A stretch of DNA of 64,000 nt from Variovorax soli NBRC 106424 (GCF_001591385.1 NZ_BCUU01000001.1:1-64000), one strand, 5' to 3'. Positions 28,191 to 37,598 are shown, counted from the first letter of the stretch. Notes: generated by a model not told the origin, from the sequence alone. Translations and numbers: made by a program.

Positions 28191-29296
28191 GAACCATCCG
28201 ACGCCTGATCTATGCGGAGGTGCTCAAGGCCGTGGGCTCCGTGGCCCTGGGCTTCCTGTGCCTGTTCTTCTTCTTCGACTTCGTCGACGAGATGCAGTCC
28301 ATCGGCAAGCCCGGCACGCTGGGCTACGGCACGCCGCAGGCGCTGCTGTATGTGGCGCTGATGATTCCCAACCACTTCTACGAGCTGCTGCCCATTGCGG
28401 TGCTCATCGGCACCATCTTCGTGATGGCGCGGCTCGCGCAGAGCTCTGAATACACGATCCTGCGCACCAGCGGCCTGGGGCCCTGGCGCGCCCTGCGCAC
28501 GCTGCTGGTGCTCGGGCTGGGCTTCGTTTTGCTCACCTTCGCCGCGGGCGACTACCTCACGCCTGCCGCCGACCGCCTGTCGCAACTGGTGGAGGCGCGC
28601 TACAAGGGCGTGCTCACCACCACGGGCGCCACCGGTGCCTGGCTCAAGGAAAAGAACGAGGACAGCTCCTTTGCGGTCAACGTGGGCGCCATCGGGCGCG
28701 ACGGAACGCTGACCAACCCGCGCATCTTCGAGTTCGACGAGCGCGGGTTCCTGCGGTCCTTGACCAGTGCGCAAACGGCGCACATCTCGGGCGGCGTCTG
28801 GCGTCTTTCGCAGGTGGAGCGCCAGTCCTACCAGACCCGCGCCAGCGCCGACCGTGCGCACATCGAGACCACCAGCATGCCCAGCCTCGACTGGCCCAGC
28901 TCGCTCACCGCCGAAATGGTGTCGGTGGCCCTGCTCAAGCCCGACCGCATGAGCACCGCGGACCTGTTCGAGTACGTGCGCCACCTCGACGCCAATGGCC
29001 AGACCGCGCAGCGCTACGAGATCGAGCTGTGGCGCAAGGTGTTCTATCCGCTGTCGTGCCTGGTGATGGTGGTGCTGGCCCTGCCTTTTGCCTACCTGCA
29101 CTTCCGCCAGAGCGGCATCACCACCTATGTGTTCGGCGGCGTGATGATCGGCATCAGCTTCTTCCTGCTCAACAACGTCTTCGGCTACATCGGCAACCTG
29201 GGCAACTGGTCGCCCATACTGACCTCGGCGGCGCCAGGAATCATCTACACGCTGATGTCGCTGGCGGCCTTCGGCTGGCTGGTACTGCGGCGGTAG
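28187..29296 (+). CDS. lptG: Lipopolysaccharide export permease LptG
   Basis: Partner of LptF. The 369-residue product shows [33 protein letters not shown], the VALMIPNHFYELLPIAVLIGTIFVMARLAQSSEYTILRTSG block and a C-terminal membrane domain with the YPLSCLVMVVLALPFAYLHFRQ pattern. The start is ATG 28187 overlapping the lptF stop. Confidence 0.95.
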   Translation: MRTIRRLIYAEVLKAVGSVALGFLCLFFFFDFVDEMQSIGKPGTLGYGTPQALLYVALMIPNHFYELLPIAVLIGTIFVMARLAQSSEYTILRTSGLGPWRALRTLLVLGLGFVLLTFAAGDYLTPAADRLSQLVEARYKGVLTTTGATGAWLKEKNEDSSFAVNVGAIGRDGTLTNPRIFEFDERGFLRSLTSAQTAHISGGVWRLSQVERQSYQTRASADRAHIETTSMPSLDWPSSLTAEMVSVALLKPDRMSTADLFEYVRHLDANGQTAQRYEIELWRKVFYPLSCLVMVVLALPFAYLHFRQSGITTYVFGGVMIGISFFLLNNVFGYIGNLGNWSPILTSAAPGIIYTLMSLAAFGWLVLRR

Positions 29297-29298
29297 GC

Positions 29299-29667
29299 AT
29301 GGGCGCACCCCGGGGCATCGTGCTGTTCGCGCATGGCTCGCGCGATGCGCGCTGGCGCGAACCGGTGGAAGCGGTGGCCCGGCGCATCCGCCAGCTCGAA
29401 GCCGGCGCACTCGTTCAGTGCGCCTACCTGGAAGCCGCCACGCCCGACCTGCCGGCCGCGTTGGCCGACCTGGCCGGCCAGGGTGCGCAGGAAGTCGACG
29501 TGCTGCCCGTCTTCCTGGGCGTGGGCAAGCACCTGCGCGAAGACCTGCCCCGCCTGTTGGACGAGCTGCAGCAGGCCCATCCCGCTGTGCGCCTTCGCCT
29601 GCGCCCGGCCGTTGGCGAGACGCCGGAATTCATCGACGCGCTGGCTCGGCTGGCCCTGAAAAATTGA
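29299..29667 (+). CDS. Short CbiX-type sirohydrochlorin chelatase
   Basis: A single-domain CbiX/SirB-family chelatase (122 residues) that would insert Co(II) or Fe(II) into sirohydrochlorin. Visible: GIVLFAHGSRDARW with the metal-binding His11, ALVQCAYLEAATPDL and VDVLPVFLGVGKHLREDLP with the second His (about 78). It starts two bases after lptG. Located just before a CysB-type regulator, a role in siroheme for sulfite reduction is plausible but inferred. Confidence 0.85.
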   Translation: MGAPRGIVLFAHGSRDARWREPVEAVARRIRQLEAGALVQCAYLEAATPDLPAALADLAGQGAQEVDVLPVFLGVGKHLREDLPRLLDELQQAHPAVRLRLRPAVGETPEFIDALARLALKN

Positions 29668-29704
29668 TCCCGACCGCACTTTAGATAGATTCCGAATGCA
29701 TAAT

Positions 29705-29727
29705 GATTCCAAAATAAAGATGGAATC
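29705..29727. promoter_or_regulatory. Dyad GATTCCA/TGGAATC upstream of cysB-like gene
   Basis: Seven-base perfect arms (29705-29711 and 29721-29727) with a 9-base A/T-rich spacer end three bases before the start codon. A further GATTCC half-site lies about 15 bases upstream. This position suits negative autoregulation, as known for CysB. Confidence 0.55.
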
Positions 29728-29730
29728 GTT

Positions 29731-30672
29731 ATGAATTTACATCAGTTCAAATTTGTTCAGGAGGCGGTCCGGCGCAACCTCAACCTGACCGAGGCCGCCA
29801 AGGCGCTGCACACCTCCCAGCCGGGCGTGTCCAAGGCCATCATCGAACTGGAAGAGGAACTGGGCGTGGAAATCTTCGCCCGCCACGGCAAGCGTCTCAA
29901 GCGTGTGACAGAACCGGGCCAGCACGTCATCGCCAGCATCGAGCTGATCATGCGCGAGGTGGGCAACCTGCGCCGCATCGGCGAACAGTTCAGCGCCCAG
30001 GACAGCGGCACCCTCTCGATCGCCACCACCCACACGCAGGCGCGCTATGTGCTGCCGGTGCCGGTGGCCAAGCTGCGCGAGGCCTATCCCAAGGTGAACG
30101 TGAGCCTGCACCAGGGCTCGCCCGACCAGGTGGCGCGCATGGTGATGGACGAGGTGGCCGAGATCGGCATTGCCACCGAGTCGCTGGCCGACTACCCCGA
30201 CCTGGTCACCCTGCCCTGCTACGAATGGCAGCACGTGCTGGTGCTGCCCAAGGACCATCCGCTGGCCGCCAAGGAGCGCGTCTCGCTGGAAGACCTGGCG
30301 GCCGAGCCCATCATCACCTACCACCCCTCCTTCACCGGCCGCACGCGCATCGACCATGCCTTTGCCGCCAAGAAGCTGACGCCGCGCATCGCGCTGGAGG
30401 CGATCGACTCCGACGTCATCAAGACCTACGTGCGCCTGGGCCTGGGCGTGGGCATCGTGGCCGAGATGGCGGTGCGCGACGACACCAACGCCGACCTCGC
30501 AGTGCGCCCCATGGGCCATGTGTTCGGCCAGAACATCGCGCGCGTGGCCTTCAAGCGCAGCGCCTACCTGCGCAACTTCGTGTTCCGATTTGCCGAGCTG
30601 CTGTCCGACCGCCTGGACCGCCACCTCATCGCCAAGGCCCTGGCCGGCCACTCGCAAGACTACGACCTGTGA
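29731..30672 (+). CDS. cysB: CysB-family LysR-type regulator of sulfur assimilation
   Basis: The 313-residue product has the characteristic CysB/Cbl N-terminus MNLHQFKFVQEAVRRNLNLTEAAKALHTSQPGVSKAIIELEEELG and effector-site segments THTQARYVLP, SLHQGSPDQVA and TGRTRIDHAF. It would activate sulfate/sulfonate assimilation genes in response to N-acetylserine or sulfate. The CysB versus Cbl/SsuR subtype cannot be decided from sequence alone. The short CbiX gene is directly upstream. Confidence 0.9.
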   Translation: MNLHQFKFVQEAVRRNLNLTEAAKALHTSQPGVSKAIIELEEELGVEIFARHGKRLKRVTEPGQHVIASIELIMREVGNLRRIGEQFSAQDSGTLSIATTHTQARYVLPVPVAKLREAYPKVNVSLHQGSPDQVARMVMDEVAEIGIATESLADYPDLVTLPCYEWQHVLVLPKDHPLAAKERVSLEDLAAEPIITYHPSFTGRTRIDHAFAAKKLTPRIALEAIDSDVIKTYVRLGLGVGIVAEMAVRDDTNADLAVRPMGHVFGQNIARVAFKRSAYLRNFVFRFAELLSDRLDRHLIAKALAGHSQDYDL

Positions 30673-31850
30673 GCAACCCCACCGTGAGCAACCCAAGCGC
30701 CCGCACCCCCGCCATCGACACCAAGCTGCCCGCCGTCGGCACCACCATCTTCACCGTGATGTCGGCCCTGGCGGCCGAGAAGAATGCGGTGAACCTGGGC
30801 CAGGGCTTTCCGGATTTCAACTGCGACCCGCAGCTGCTGACCGACGTGAGCGCCGCCATGGCCGCGGGCCACAACCAGTACCCGCCCATGCCGGGCATCC
30901 CGGCGCTGCGCGAGGCCATCTCGGCCAAGATCGCGCAGCTGTACGGCCACACCTACCGCGCGGCCGACGAGATCACCGTCACCGCCGGCGCCACGCAGGC
31001 CATCATCACCGCCATCCTGGCCGTCGTGCGCCCGGGCGACGAAGTGATCGTGCTGGAGCCCTGCTACGACAGCTATGTGCCCAACATCGACCTGGCCGGC
31101 GGCAAGGTGGTGCGCGTGCCGCTCACGCCGGGCACCTTCCGGCCCGACTTCGGCCGCATTGCCGCGGCCATCACGCCGCGCACCCGGGCCATCATCATCA
31201 ACACGCCGCACAATCCGAGCGCGACGGTGTGGACCGCGGCCGAAATGCGCGAGCTCGAAGAGCTGCTCGCGCCCACCGACATCTTCGTCATCAGCGACGA
31301 GGTGTACGAGCACATGGTCTACGGCGAGGCGAAGCATCAGAGCGCGGCCAGCTTCCCAGGCCTGGCGGCGCGCAGCTTCATCGTCAGCAGCTTCGGCAAG
31401 ACCTACCACGTGACCGGCTGGAAGGTGGGCTACGTGGCGGCCCCGGCGCCGCTCACGGCCGAGTTCCGCAAGGTGCACCAGTTCAACGTGTTCACCGTGA
31501 ACACGCCCATGCAGCACGCGCTGGCGGCCTACATGGCCGACCCCAAGCCCTACCTGGAGCTGCCGGCCTTCTACCAGCGCAAGCGCGACCTCTTCGCCGC
31601 GGGCCTGGCAAAGACGCGCCTGAAGCTGCTGCCTTCCCAGGGCACCTACTTCCAGTGCGTGGACATCTCCGAAGTGAGCGACAAGAGCGAGGCGGACTTC
31701 TGCCTGTGGCTCACCAGCGAGATCGGCGTGGCCGCCATTCCGCTGTCGGCGTTCTACGGCAACGGCTTCGACCAGCGCGTGGTGCGCTTCTGCTTTGCCA
31801 AGAAGGACGAGACGCTGAACACCGCGCTGGACCGGCTCGCCCGGCTCTGA
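30669..31850 (+). CDS. PLP-dependent aminotransferase (YbdL/methionine transaminase type)
   Basis: A class I/II fold-type I aminotransferase of 393 residues; the YbdL-like group acts on methionine, Phe and Tyr. Key features: VNLGQGFPDFNCDP near the N-terminus, NTPHNPSATVW, ISDEVYEHMVY, the PLP-Lys segment SSFGKTYHVTGWKVGY and VVRFCFAKKDETL at the C-terminus. No ATG exists at the expected start. GTG 30669 overlaps the cysB stop, and a second GTG at 30684 is the same codon context repeated in tandem; both are possible. Confidence 0.88.
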   Translation: MSNPTVSNPSARTPAIDTKLPAVGTTIFTVMSALAAEKNAVNLGQGFPDFNCDPQLLTDVSAAMAAGHNQYPPMPGIPALREAISAKIAQLYGHTYRAADEITVTAGATQAIITAILAVVRPGDEVIVLEPCYDSYVPNIDLAGGKVVRVPLTPGTFRPDFGRIAAAITPRTRAIIINTPHNPSATVWTAAEMRELEELLAPTDIFVISDEVYEHMVYGEAKHQSAASFPGLAARSFIVSSFGKTYHVTGWKVGYVAAPAPLTAEFRKVHQFNVFTVNTPMQHALAAYMADPKPYLELPAFYQRKRDLFAAGLAKTRLKLLPSQGTYFQCVDISEVSDKSEADFCLWLTSEIGVAAIPLSAFYGNGFDQRVVRFCFAKKDETLNTALDRLARL

Positions 31851-31995
31851 CACCACGCGTCACGGCCCGGCCGCCAGCGGCTTGGCTGACAGGATCGGTA
31901 GGCGCTTCCTGACCGCTGAAGGCGCAGTTCTCGCTAACTGCGTTGCAGGGCTCGCCGCCACCATGGGGACACTCGACAACACATGGAGAAGCCGT

Positions 31996-32154
31996 ATGTC
32001 CCTCTCATTCATCCTGCTGATCGTGTTGATTCTGCTGTTGATCGGCGCACTGCCCAGTTGGGGCTACAGCCGCGGCTGGGGCTATGTGCCCAGCGGCGGC
32101 ATTGGCCTGGTGCTGCTGATCGTGATCATCCTGCTGCTCATGGGCAGGATATAG
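31996..32154 (+). CDS. Small hydrophobic DUF3309-type membrane protein
   Basis: A 52-residue protein with two hydrophobic helices (SLSFILLIVLILLLIGALP and GIGLVLLIVIILLLMG) joined by the WGYSRGWGYVPSGG turn, the pattern of the DUF3309 family. ATG 31996 is preceded by GGAGAAG. Function unknown; such proteins are often stress-linked. It stands alone in 317 bases between the aminotransferase and hrpA, with about 145 bases of upstream DNA likely to hold its promoter. Confidence 0.85.
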   Translation: MSLSFILLIVLILLLIGALPSWGYSRGWGYVPSGGIGLVLLIVIILLLMGRI

Positions 32155-32167
32155 CGGCCAGTACTTC

Positions 32168-35100
32168 CTAGTGACCCAGCTGCGCCCAGGCCTTGTCCAG
32201 CCGCTTGATGCTGACGGGCTGGGGCGTACGCAGCTCCTGCGCGAAGAAGCTCACGCGCAACTCTTCCAGCAGCCAGCGGAACTCGCTCATGCGCTCGTCC
32301 ACCACGCCCTTGCGCTCGGCCACCAGGCGCCAGTAGCGCTGCTCCTGCGGCTTGAGTTCGGCCAGCTTGGCGGCGTCGCGCGCCGGATCGGCGCGCAGCT
32401 TGTCCAGCCGCAGCGTGATGGCCTTCAGGTAGCGCGCGAAATGCTGCAAGGCGCTCCACGGCGTGTCGGCCACGAATCGTTTCCCTACCAGCCGCTGCAG
32501 TTGCTGGGCCGCGTCCTGCGTGGCCTCGGGCTGGATCTTGGTGTCCTTGATCTTGCGCGCTGCGGTCGCGTACTCGGCCAGCACGACGCCGGCCAGGCGC
32601 GCGACCTCGTTGGCGATGAGCGTCAGGCGCCCCCGCCCCTCGTCCAGCCGCTTCTTGAAGTCGAACCCGTCCGCCGGCAGGGGTGACTGCAGGAAGGCCC
32701 GGTCCAGCGCCACGTCGATGATCTGCGCACGCAGCTCCTCCAGCGTGCCCAGCGGCATGAAAACCACCGCCATCTTCTGCAGGTCGGGAATGTTCTTTTC
32801 CAGGTACTTCAGCGCGTCCTTGAGCTGCAGCGCGAACAGGCGGCGCAGGCCGGCGCGGTGCTTGCCGGCCGCGACTTCGGGCTCGTCGAACACCTCGATG
32901 GTGACCGCGTCGCCGGCGTCCACCAGCGCCGGGAAACCGACCAGCGACTGCGAGCCCCGCCGCACCTCCATCAGCTCGGGCAGTTCGCCGAAGGTCCAGG
33001 CGGTGTAGCGCTGGCCGGCCGGCAGCGTCGGTGCAGCGTCGGCCTTGGCGGCCGTCTCCACCACCTTGCCCTTGGGCGCCGTGTTCGTGGCTTGTTCGGC
33101 ACCGGCGGCCGCCTTCTTCACCTGGATCCCCGCCAATGCCTGGAAGGCGCCGCGCGCCTGCGTGCCCAGGTCGGCCTTCAAGGCACCGAGGTTGCGACCG
33201 CTGCCCAGCTGCCGGCCGTGCTCGTCCACCACGCGCAGGTTCATGAACAGGTGCGGCGGCAGCATGTCGAGCTTGAAGTCGGTGCGCTTCACGTCCAGGC
33301 TGGTCGCATCGCGCACGAGCTTGAGCAGCGCATCGGTGAGCGAGCCCTGGCCGAAGGCCTCGGCCGTCGACAACTGCTCGGCGTAGCGCGCCGCCGTCTC
33401 CGGCAGCGGCACCAGGCGCGAGCGCGGACGCTGCGGCAGGCTCTTGAGCAGCGCCTGGATCTTGTCCTTGAGCATGCCGCTCACCAGCCACTCGCAGCGC
33501 TCCTCGCTCACCTGGTTGAGCACGAACAGCGGCACCGTCACCGTCAGGCCGTCCTTGGGGTCGCCCGGCTCGTGCAGGTAGGTGGCGGCACAGTCCACGC
33601 CGCCCAGCCGCACCGTCGGCGGAAAGGCCTGGGTGGTGATGCCCGCCGCCTGGTGGCGCATGAGCTCGTCGCGCGTCAGGTACAGAAGGCGCGGCGTCTC
33701 GCGCGAGGCGCTTTTCCACCAGCTTTCCATGCTGGCGCCATTGGCCACGTCGGGCGGAATCTGGGCGTCGTAGAAAGCGAAGATGAGTTCGTCGTCCACC
33801 AGCACGTCCTGCCGGCGCGACTTGTGCTCCAGCGCCTCGACCTCGCGCACCAGCTTGCGGTTGGCCGCCAGGAACGGCAGGTTGCTCTCCCACTGGCCAG
33901 CCACCAACGCCTCGCGGATGAAGATCTCGCGCGCCGCCGCCGGATCGACACGGCTGAAGTCCACGCGCCGGCCGCTGTAGACCACCAGGCCGTACAGCGT
34001 GGCGCGCTCCAGCGCCGTCACCTGCGCGCCCTTCTTTTCCCAATGCGGGTCGAGCATCTGCTTTTTCAGCAGATGGCCGGCCACCTGCTCCAGCCACTGC
34101 GGCTCGATGTTGGCGATGCCGCGGCCGAACAGGCGCGCGGTTTCCACCAGCTCCGCCACCACGATCCAGCGGCCGGGCTTCTTCTTCAGGTGCGCACCGG
34201 GGTGGCGATAGAACTTGATGCCGCGCGCGCCGAGGTAGGCCTCGTCGTCTTCCAGCTTCCAGCCGATGTTGCCGAGCAGGCCGGACAGCATGGCTTGGTG
34301 CAGTTGCTCATAGCTCGCGGGCTGCGTATTGATGCGCCACTTGTGCTCCGTCACCACCGTGAGCAGCTGCGAATGGATGTCGCGCCATTCCCGCACGCGC
34401 CGCACGTTGATGAAGTTCTGGCGCAGCAGCTGCTCGTACTGGCGGTTGCTGAGCTTGTGGCTCTCGCCGTGGCCGCCGCCGGGCCGCCCCAAGGCGGCCG
34501 CAACCCCCTCGGGGGGCAGCGACGACGCGGAGCGCGGAGCGTGGGGGCGCGTTGCACCGCCGCGCGCATCGTGAATCCACTTCCACAAGCGCAGGTAGCC
34601 GCTGAATTCGCTCTTCTCGTCGTCGAACTTGGCATGTGCCTGATCGGCCTGCGCCTGTGCGTCGAGCGGGCGGTCGCGCACGTCCTGCACCGACAGGGCC
34701 GAGGCGATGACCAGCACTTCTTCCAGCGCGCCGCGCGAGCGCGCCTCGATGATCATGCGGGCCACGCGCGGGTCCAGCGGCAGCTTGGCCAGCTCGGCAC
34801 CCATGGGCGTGAGCTCGTTCGCATCGTCCACCGCGCCAAGCTCGTTCAGCAACTGGTAGCCGTCGGCAATGGCGCGGCGCGAAGGCGCCTCCAGGAAGGG
34901 AAAGCGCTCCACGTCGCCCAGGTGCAGCGACTTCATGCGCAGGATGACGCCGGCCAGCGAGCTACGAAGAATCTCGGGATCGGTGAAGCGCGGCCGGCCC
35001 GCAAAGTCCTTTTCGTCGTAGAGGCGGATGCAGATGCCGTTGGCCACGCGGCCGCAGCGGCCGGCGCGCTGGTTGGCGGCGGCCTGGCTGACCGGCTCCA

Positions 35101-36121
35101 CCAGCAGCTGTTCCACCTTGCTGCGGAAGCTGTAGCGCTTGACGCGCGCGGTGCCGGCATCGATCACATAGCGGATGCCGGGCACGGTGAGCGAGGTCTC
35201 GGCCACGTTGGTGGCCAGCACGATGCGCCGGCCCGTGTGGCTGTCGAAGATGCGGTCCTGCTCGGACTGCGACAGGCGGGCGAACAGGGGCAGCACCTCT
35301 GCGTTGCGCAGAAGCGGCTGGTGCGACAGGTGCTTGCGCAGGTAGTCGGCCGCCTCGCGGATCTCGCGCTCGCCGGGCAGGAAGACCAGGATGTCGCCAG
35401 CATCGCGCGGGTCGCGCCAGAGCTCGTCCACGCCGTCGGCAATGGCGTCATTCAGGTCGTAGTCGCGCGATTCCTCGAAGGGGCGGTAGCGCTGCTCCAC
35501 CGGGAAGGTGCGGCCGGAAACGTAGATGACCGGCGCAGGCCCTTTCGCGGAAGCGAAATGCTGCGCAAAACGCTCCGCGTCGATGGTGGCCGAGGTCACG
35601 ATCAGCTTCAGGTCGGGCCGGCGCGGCAGGATCTCGCGCAGGTAGCCCAGCAGGAAGTCGATGTTGAGCGAGCGCTCGTGCGCCTCGTCGATGATGAGGG
35701 TGTCGTAGGCCTTGAGCAGCGGATCGGTCTGCGTCTCGGCCAGCAGGATGCCGTCGGTCATCAGCTTGACCGAGGCGTCGCGGCTCAGGCGGTCCTGGAA
35801 GCGCACCTTGAAGCCCACCACCTCGCCCAGCGGCGTCTTCAGCTCCTCGGCGATGCGCTTGGCCACCGAGCTGGCGGCAATCCGCCGGGGCTGGGTGTGC
35901 CCGATGAGCCGGCCCTTGCCAGCGGGCGCGTTGAGCTTGCCGCGCCCCAGCGCCAGCGTGATCTTGGGCAGCTGGGTCGTCTTGCCCGAGCCGGTTTCAC
36001 CGCAGACGATCACCACCTGGTTCGCCGCAATGGCGTCGGCGATCTCCTCACGCCGAGCGGAAACCGGCAGCGATTCGGGAAATTCGATCTTCAGGACGGG
36101 GGCGGGAGAAACGGCAGGCAA
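32168..36121 (-). CDS. hrpA: ATP-dependent RNA helicase HrpA
   Basis: DEAH-box helicase (1317 residues) implicated in ribosome rescue and mRNA processing. Motifs: VVIVCGETGSGKTTQLPK (about 36-53), IIDEAHERSLNID (DEAH about 141), VTSATIDAERF, TNVAETSLTVPGIRYVIDAG and the QRAGRCGRV motif, then helicase-associated and OB-fold domains and the long HrpA C-terminus (DUF3418). Between the helicase core and VRREWRDIH-like segment (here RRVREWRDIH) an extra stretch of about 35 Gly/Pro/Ala/Arg-rich residues coincides with a repeat-like DNA element at 34474-34549, so the gene has absorbed it in frame. Confidence 0.95.
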   Translation of the reverse strand: MPAVSPAPVLKIEFPESLPVSARREEIADAIAANQVVIVCGETGSGKTTQLPKITLALGRGKLNAPAGKGRLIGHTQPRRIAASSVAKRIAEELKTPLGEVVGFKVRFQDRLSRDASVKLMTDGILLAETQTDPLLKAYDTLIIDEAHERSLNIDFLLGYLREILPRRPDLKLIVTSATIDAERFAQHFASAKGPAPVIYVSGRTFPVEQRYRPFEESRDYDLNDAIADGVDELWRDPRDAGDILVFLPGEREIREAADYLRKHLSHQPLLRNAEVLPLFARLSQSEQDRIFDSHTGRRIVLATNVAETSLTVPGIRYVIDAGTARVKRYSFRSKVEQLLVEPVSQAAANQRAGRCGRVANGICIRLYDEKDFAGRPRFTDPEILRSSLAGVILRMKSLHLGDVERFPFLEAPSRRAIADGYQLLNELGAVDDANELTPMGAELAKLPLDPRVARMIIEARSRGALEEVLVIASALSVQDVRDRPLDAQAQADQAHAKFDDEKSEFSGYLRLWKWIHDARGGATRPHAPRSASSLPPEGVAAALGRPGGGHGESHKLSNRQYEQLLRQNFINVRRVREWRDIHSQLLTVVTEHKWRINTQPASYEQLHQAMLSGLLGNIGWKLEDDEAYLGARGIKFYRHPGAHLKKKPGRWIVVAELVETARLFGRGIANIEPQWLEQVAGHLLKKQMLDPHWEKKGAQVTALERATLYGLVVYSGRRVDFSRVDPAAAREIFIREALVAGQWESNLPFLAANRKLVREVEALEHKSRRQDVLVDDELIFAFYDAQIPPDVANGASMESWWKSASRETPRLLYLTRDELMRHQAAGITTQAFPPTVRLGGVDCAATYLHEPGDPKDGLTVTVPLFVLNQVSEERCEWLVSGMLKDKIQALLKSLPQRPRSRLVPLPETAARYAEQLSTAEAFGQGSLTDALLKLVRDATSLDVKRTDFKLDMLPPHLFMNLRVVDEHGRQLGSGRNLGALKADLGTQARGAFQALAGIQVKKAAAGAEQATNTAPKGKVVETAAKADAAPTLPAGQRYTAWTFGELPELMEVRRGSQSLVGFPALVDAGDAVTIEVFDEPEVAAGKHRAGLRRLFALQLKDALKYLEKNIPDLQKMAVVFMPLGTLEELRAQIIDVALDRAFLQSPLPADGFDFKKRLDEGRGRLTLIANEVARLAGVVLAEYATAARKIKDTKIQPEATQDAAQQLQRLVGKRFVADTPWSALQHFARYLKAITLRLDKLRADPARDAAKLAELKPQEQRYWRLVAERKGVVDERMSEFRWLLEELRVSFFAQELRTPQPVSIKRLDKAWAQLGH
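34474..34549 (-). repeat. REP-like palindromic element inside hrpA
   Basis: A GC-rich segment with CCCCC-TC-GGGGGG and related dyads, and the blocks CGCTGCCCCCCGAGGGGG and CTTGGGGCGGCCCGG on the minus strand. I recall this pattern as the intergenic repeat scattered through Comamonadaceae genomes. Here it is translated in frame as part of HrpA. No second copy was noticed in this window, so repeat status rests on recollection of the family. Confidence 0.6.
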
Positions 36122-36251
36122 GGCGAATGGTTGAGCTTGGAAACGGCACTTCGGTGCCGCCCCCCAGCCCAGGGAAAAGCTTGATGGACAATGACGGAAT
36201 TATCCCCGCCCAGGCTGCGGGCCCTTGTTCGACCTCCGTCAATCCCGGCGC

Positions 36252-37598
36252 ATGTCCACTGTCTTCAATTTCACCTTCGTCCCCTGGTTCCGCTCGGTGG
36301 CGCCCTACATCCACATGCACCGCGGCAAGACCTTCGTGGTGGCCATGGCGGGCGAGGCGATCGCGGCCGGCAAGCTGCAGAACATCGCGCAGGACCTGGC
36401 GCTGATCCAGAGCATGGGCGTGAAGGTGGTGCTGGTGCACGGCTTCCGGCCGCAGGTGAACGAGCAGCTCAAGGCCAAGGGCCACGAAGCCAAGTACTCG
36501 CACGGCATGCGCATCACCGACGCGGTGGCGCTGGACTGCGCCCAGGAGGCCGCCGGCCAGCTGCGCTACGAGATCGAGGCGGCCTTCAGCCAGGGTCTGC
36601 CCAACACGCCCATGGCCGGCTCCACCGTGCGGGTGATCTCGGGGAACTTCATCACCGCCCGGCCGGTGGGCGTGGTGGACGGGGTGGATTTCAAGCACTC
36701 GGGCCTGGTGCGCAAGGTCGACACGGCGGGCATCCGGCGCGCACTGGACTTCGGCGCCATGGTGCTCATCTCGCCCTTCGGCTTCTCGCCCACGGGCGAG
36801 GCCTTCAACCTGACCATGGAAGAAGTGGCCACCAGCGTGGCCATCGGCATCCAGGCCGACAAGCTGATCTTCCTGACCGAAATCCCCGGCATCGCGCAGG
36901 ACCCGGCCCACCCCATCAGCGAAGACAATCCCATCGATACCGAGCTGCCCCTGGCCGCCGCCCAGAAGCTGCTGACCACCCTGGCGCCGCCCCAGAACCC
37001 GACCGACACCGCCTTCTACCTTCAGCACTGCGTGAAGGCCTGCGTGGGCGGCGTCGAGCGCAACCACATCCTGCCCTTCTCGGTGGACGGCTCGCTGCTG
37101 CTGGAGGTGTATGTGCACGACGGCATCGGCACCATGGTGGTGGACGAAAAGCTCGAGAGCCTGCGCGAGGCCACGGTAGACGACATCGGCGGCATCCTGC
37201 AGCTGATCGAACCCTTCGAGCGCGACGGCACGCTGGTCAAGCGCGACCGCACCGAGATCGAGCGCGATGTCGACCACTACACCGTGATCGAGCACGACGG
37301 CGTGATCTTCGGCTGCGCCGCGCTCTACCCCTACCCCGAGGCGCGCACCGGCGAGATGGCGGCGCTGACCGTGTCAGCCAACGTGCAGTCCCAGGGCGAC
37401 GGCGAGCGCATCCTGAAGCGCATCGAGCAGCGCGCCAAGGTCATGGGGCTGGACAGCATCTTCGTGCTCACCACCCGCACCATGCACTGGTTCATCAAGC
37501 GCGGCTTCCAGATGGTGGACCCGGACTGGCTCCCCGAGGCGCGCAAGCGCAAGTACAACTGGGACCGCAAGAGCCAGGTGCTGGTGAAAAAGCTCTGA
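36252..37598 (+). CDS. argA: Amino-acid N-acetyltransferase (N-acetylglutamate synthase) ArgA
   Basis: Catalyses acetyl-CoA + glutamate to N-acetylglutamate, the first arginine-biosynthesis step. The 448-residue product has an amino-acid-kinase-like regulatory domain (about 20-285, VVLVHGFRPQVNEQL, VISGNFITARP) and a C-terminal GNAT domain (about 300-440, MAALTVSANVQSQGDGERILKRIE). The classic two-domain ArgA length fits. ATG 36252 was used; an in-frame ATG at 36225 would add nine residues. Divergent from hrpA. Confidence 0.94.
   Translation: MSTVFNFTFVPWFRSVAPYIHMHRGKTFVVAMAGEAIAAGKLQNIAQDLALIQSMGVKVVLVHGFRPQVNEQLKAKGHEAKYSHGMRITDAVALDCAQEAAGQLRYEIEAAFSQGLPNTPMAGSTVRVISGNFITARPVGVVDGVDFKHSGLVRKVDTAGIRRALDFGAMVLISPFGFSPTGEAFNLTMEEVATSVAIGIQADKLIFLTEIPGIAQDPAHPISEDNPIDTELPLAAAQKLLTTLAPPQNPTDTAFYLQHCVKACVGGVERNHILPFSVDGSLLLEVYVHDGIGTMVVDEKLESLREATVDDIGGILQLIEPFERDGTLVKRDRTEIERDVDHYTVIEHDGVIFGCAALYPYPEARTGEMAALTVSANVQSQGDGERILKRIEQRAKVMGLDSIFVLTTRTMHWFIKRGFQMVDPDWLPEARKRKYNWDRKSQVLVKKL

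Noticed and set aside
32858..36184. 1108-codon plus-strand open frame opposite hrpA
   Set aside because: Its composition (His/Gln/Arg/Leu/Val-rich) is that of an antisense shadow, and hrpA on the other strand carries all helicase motifs.
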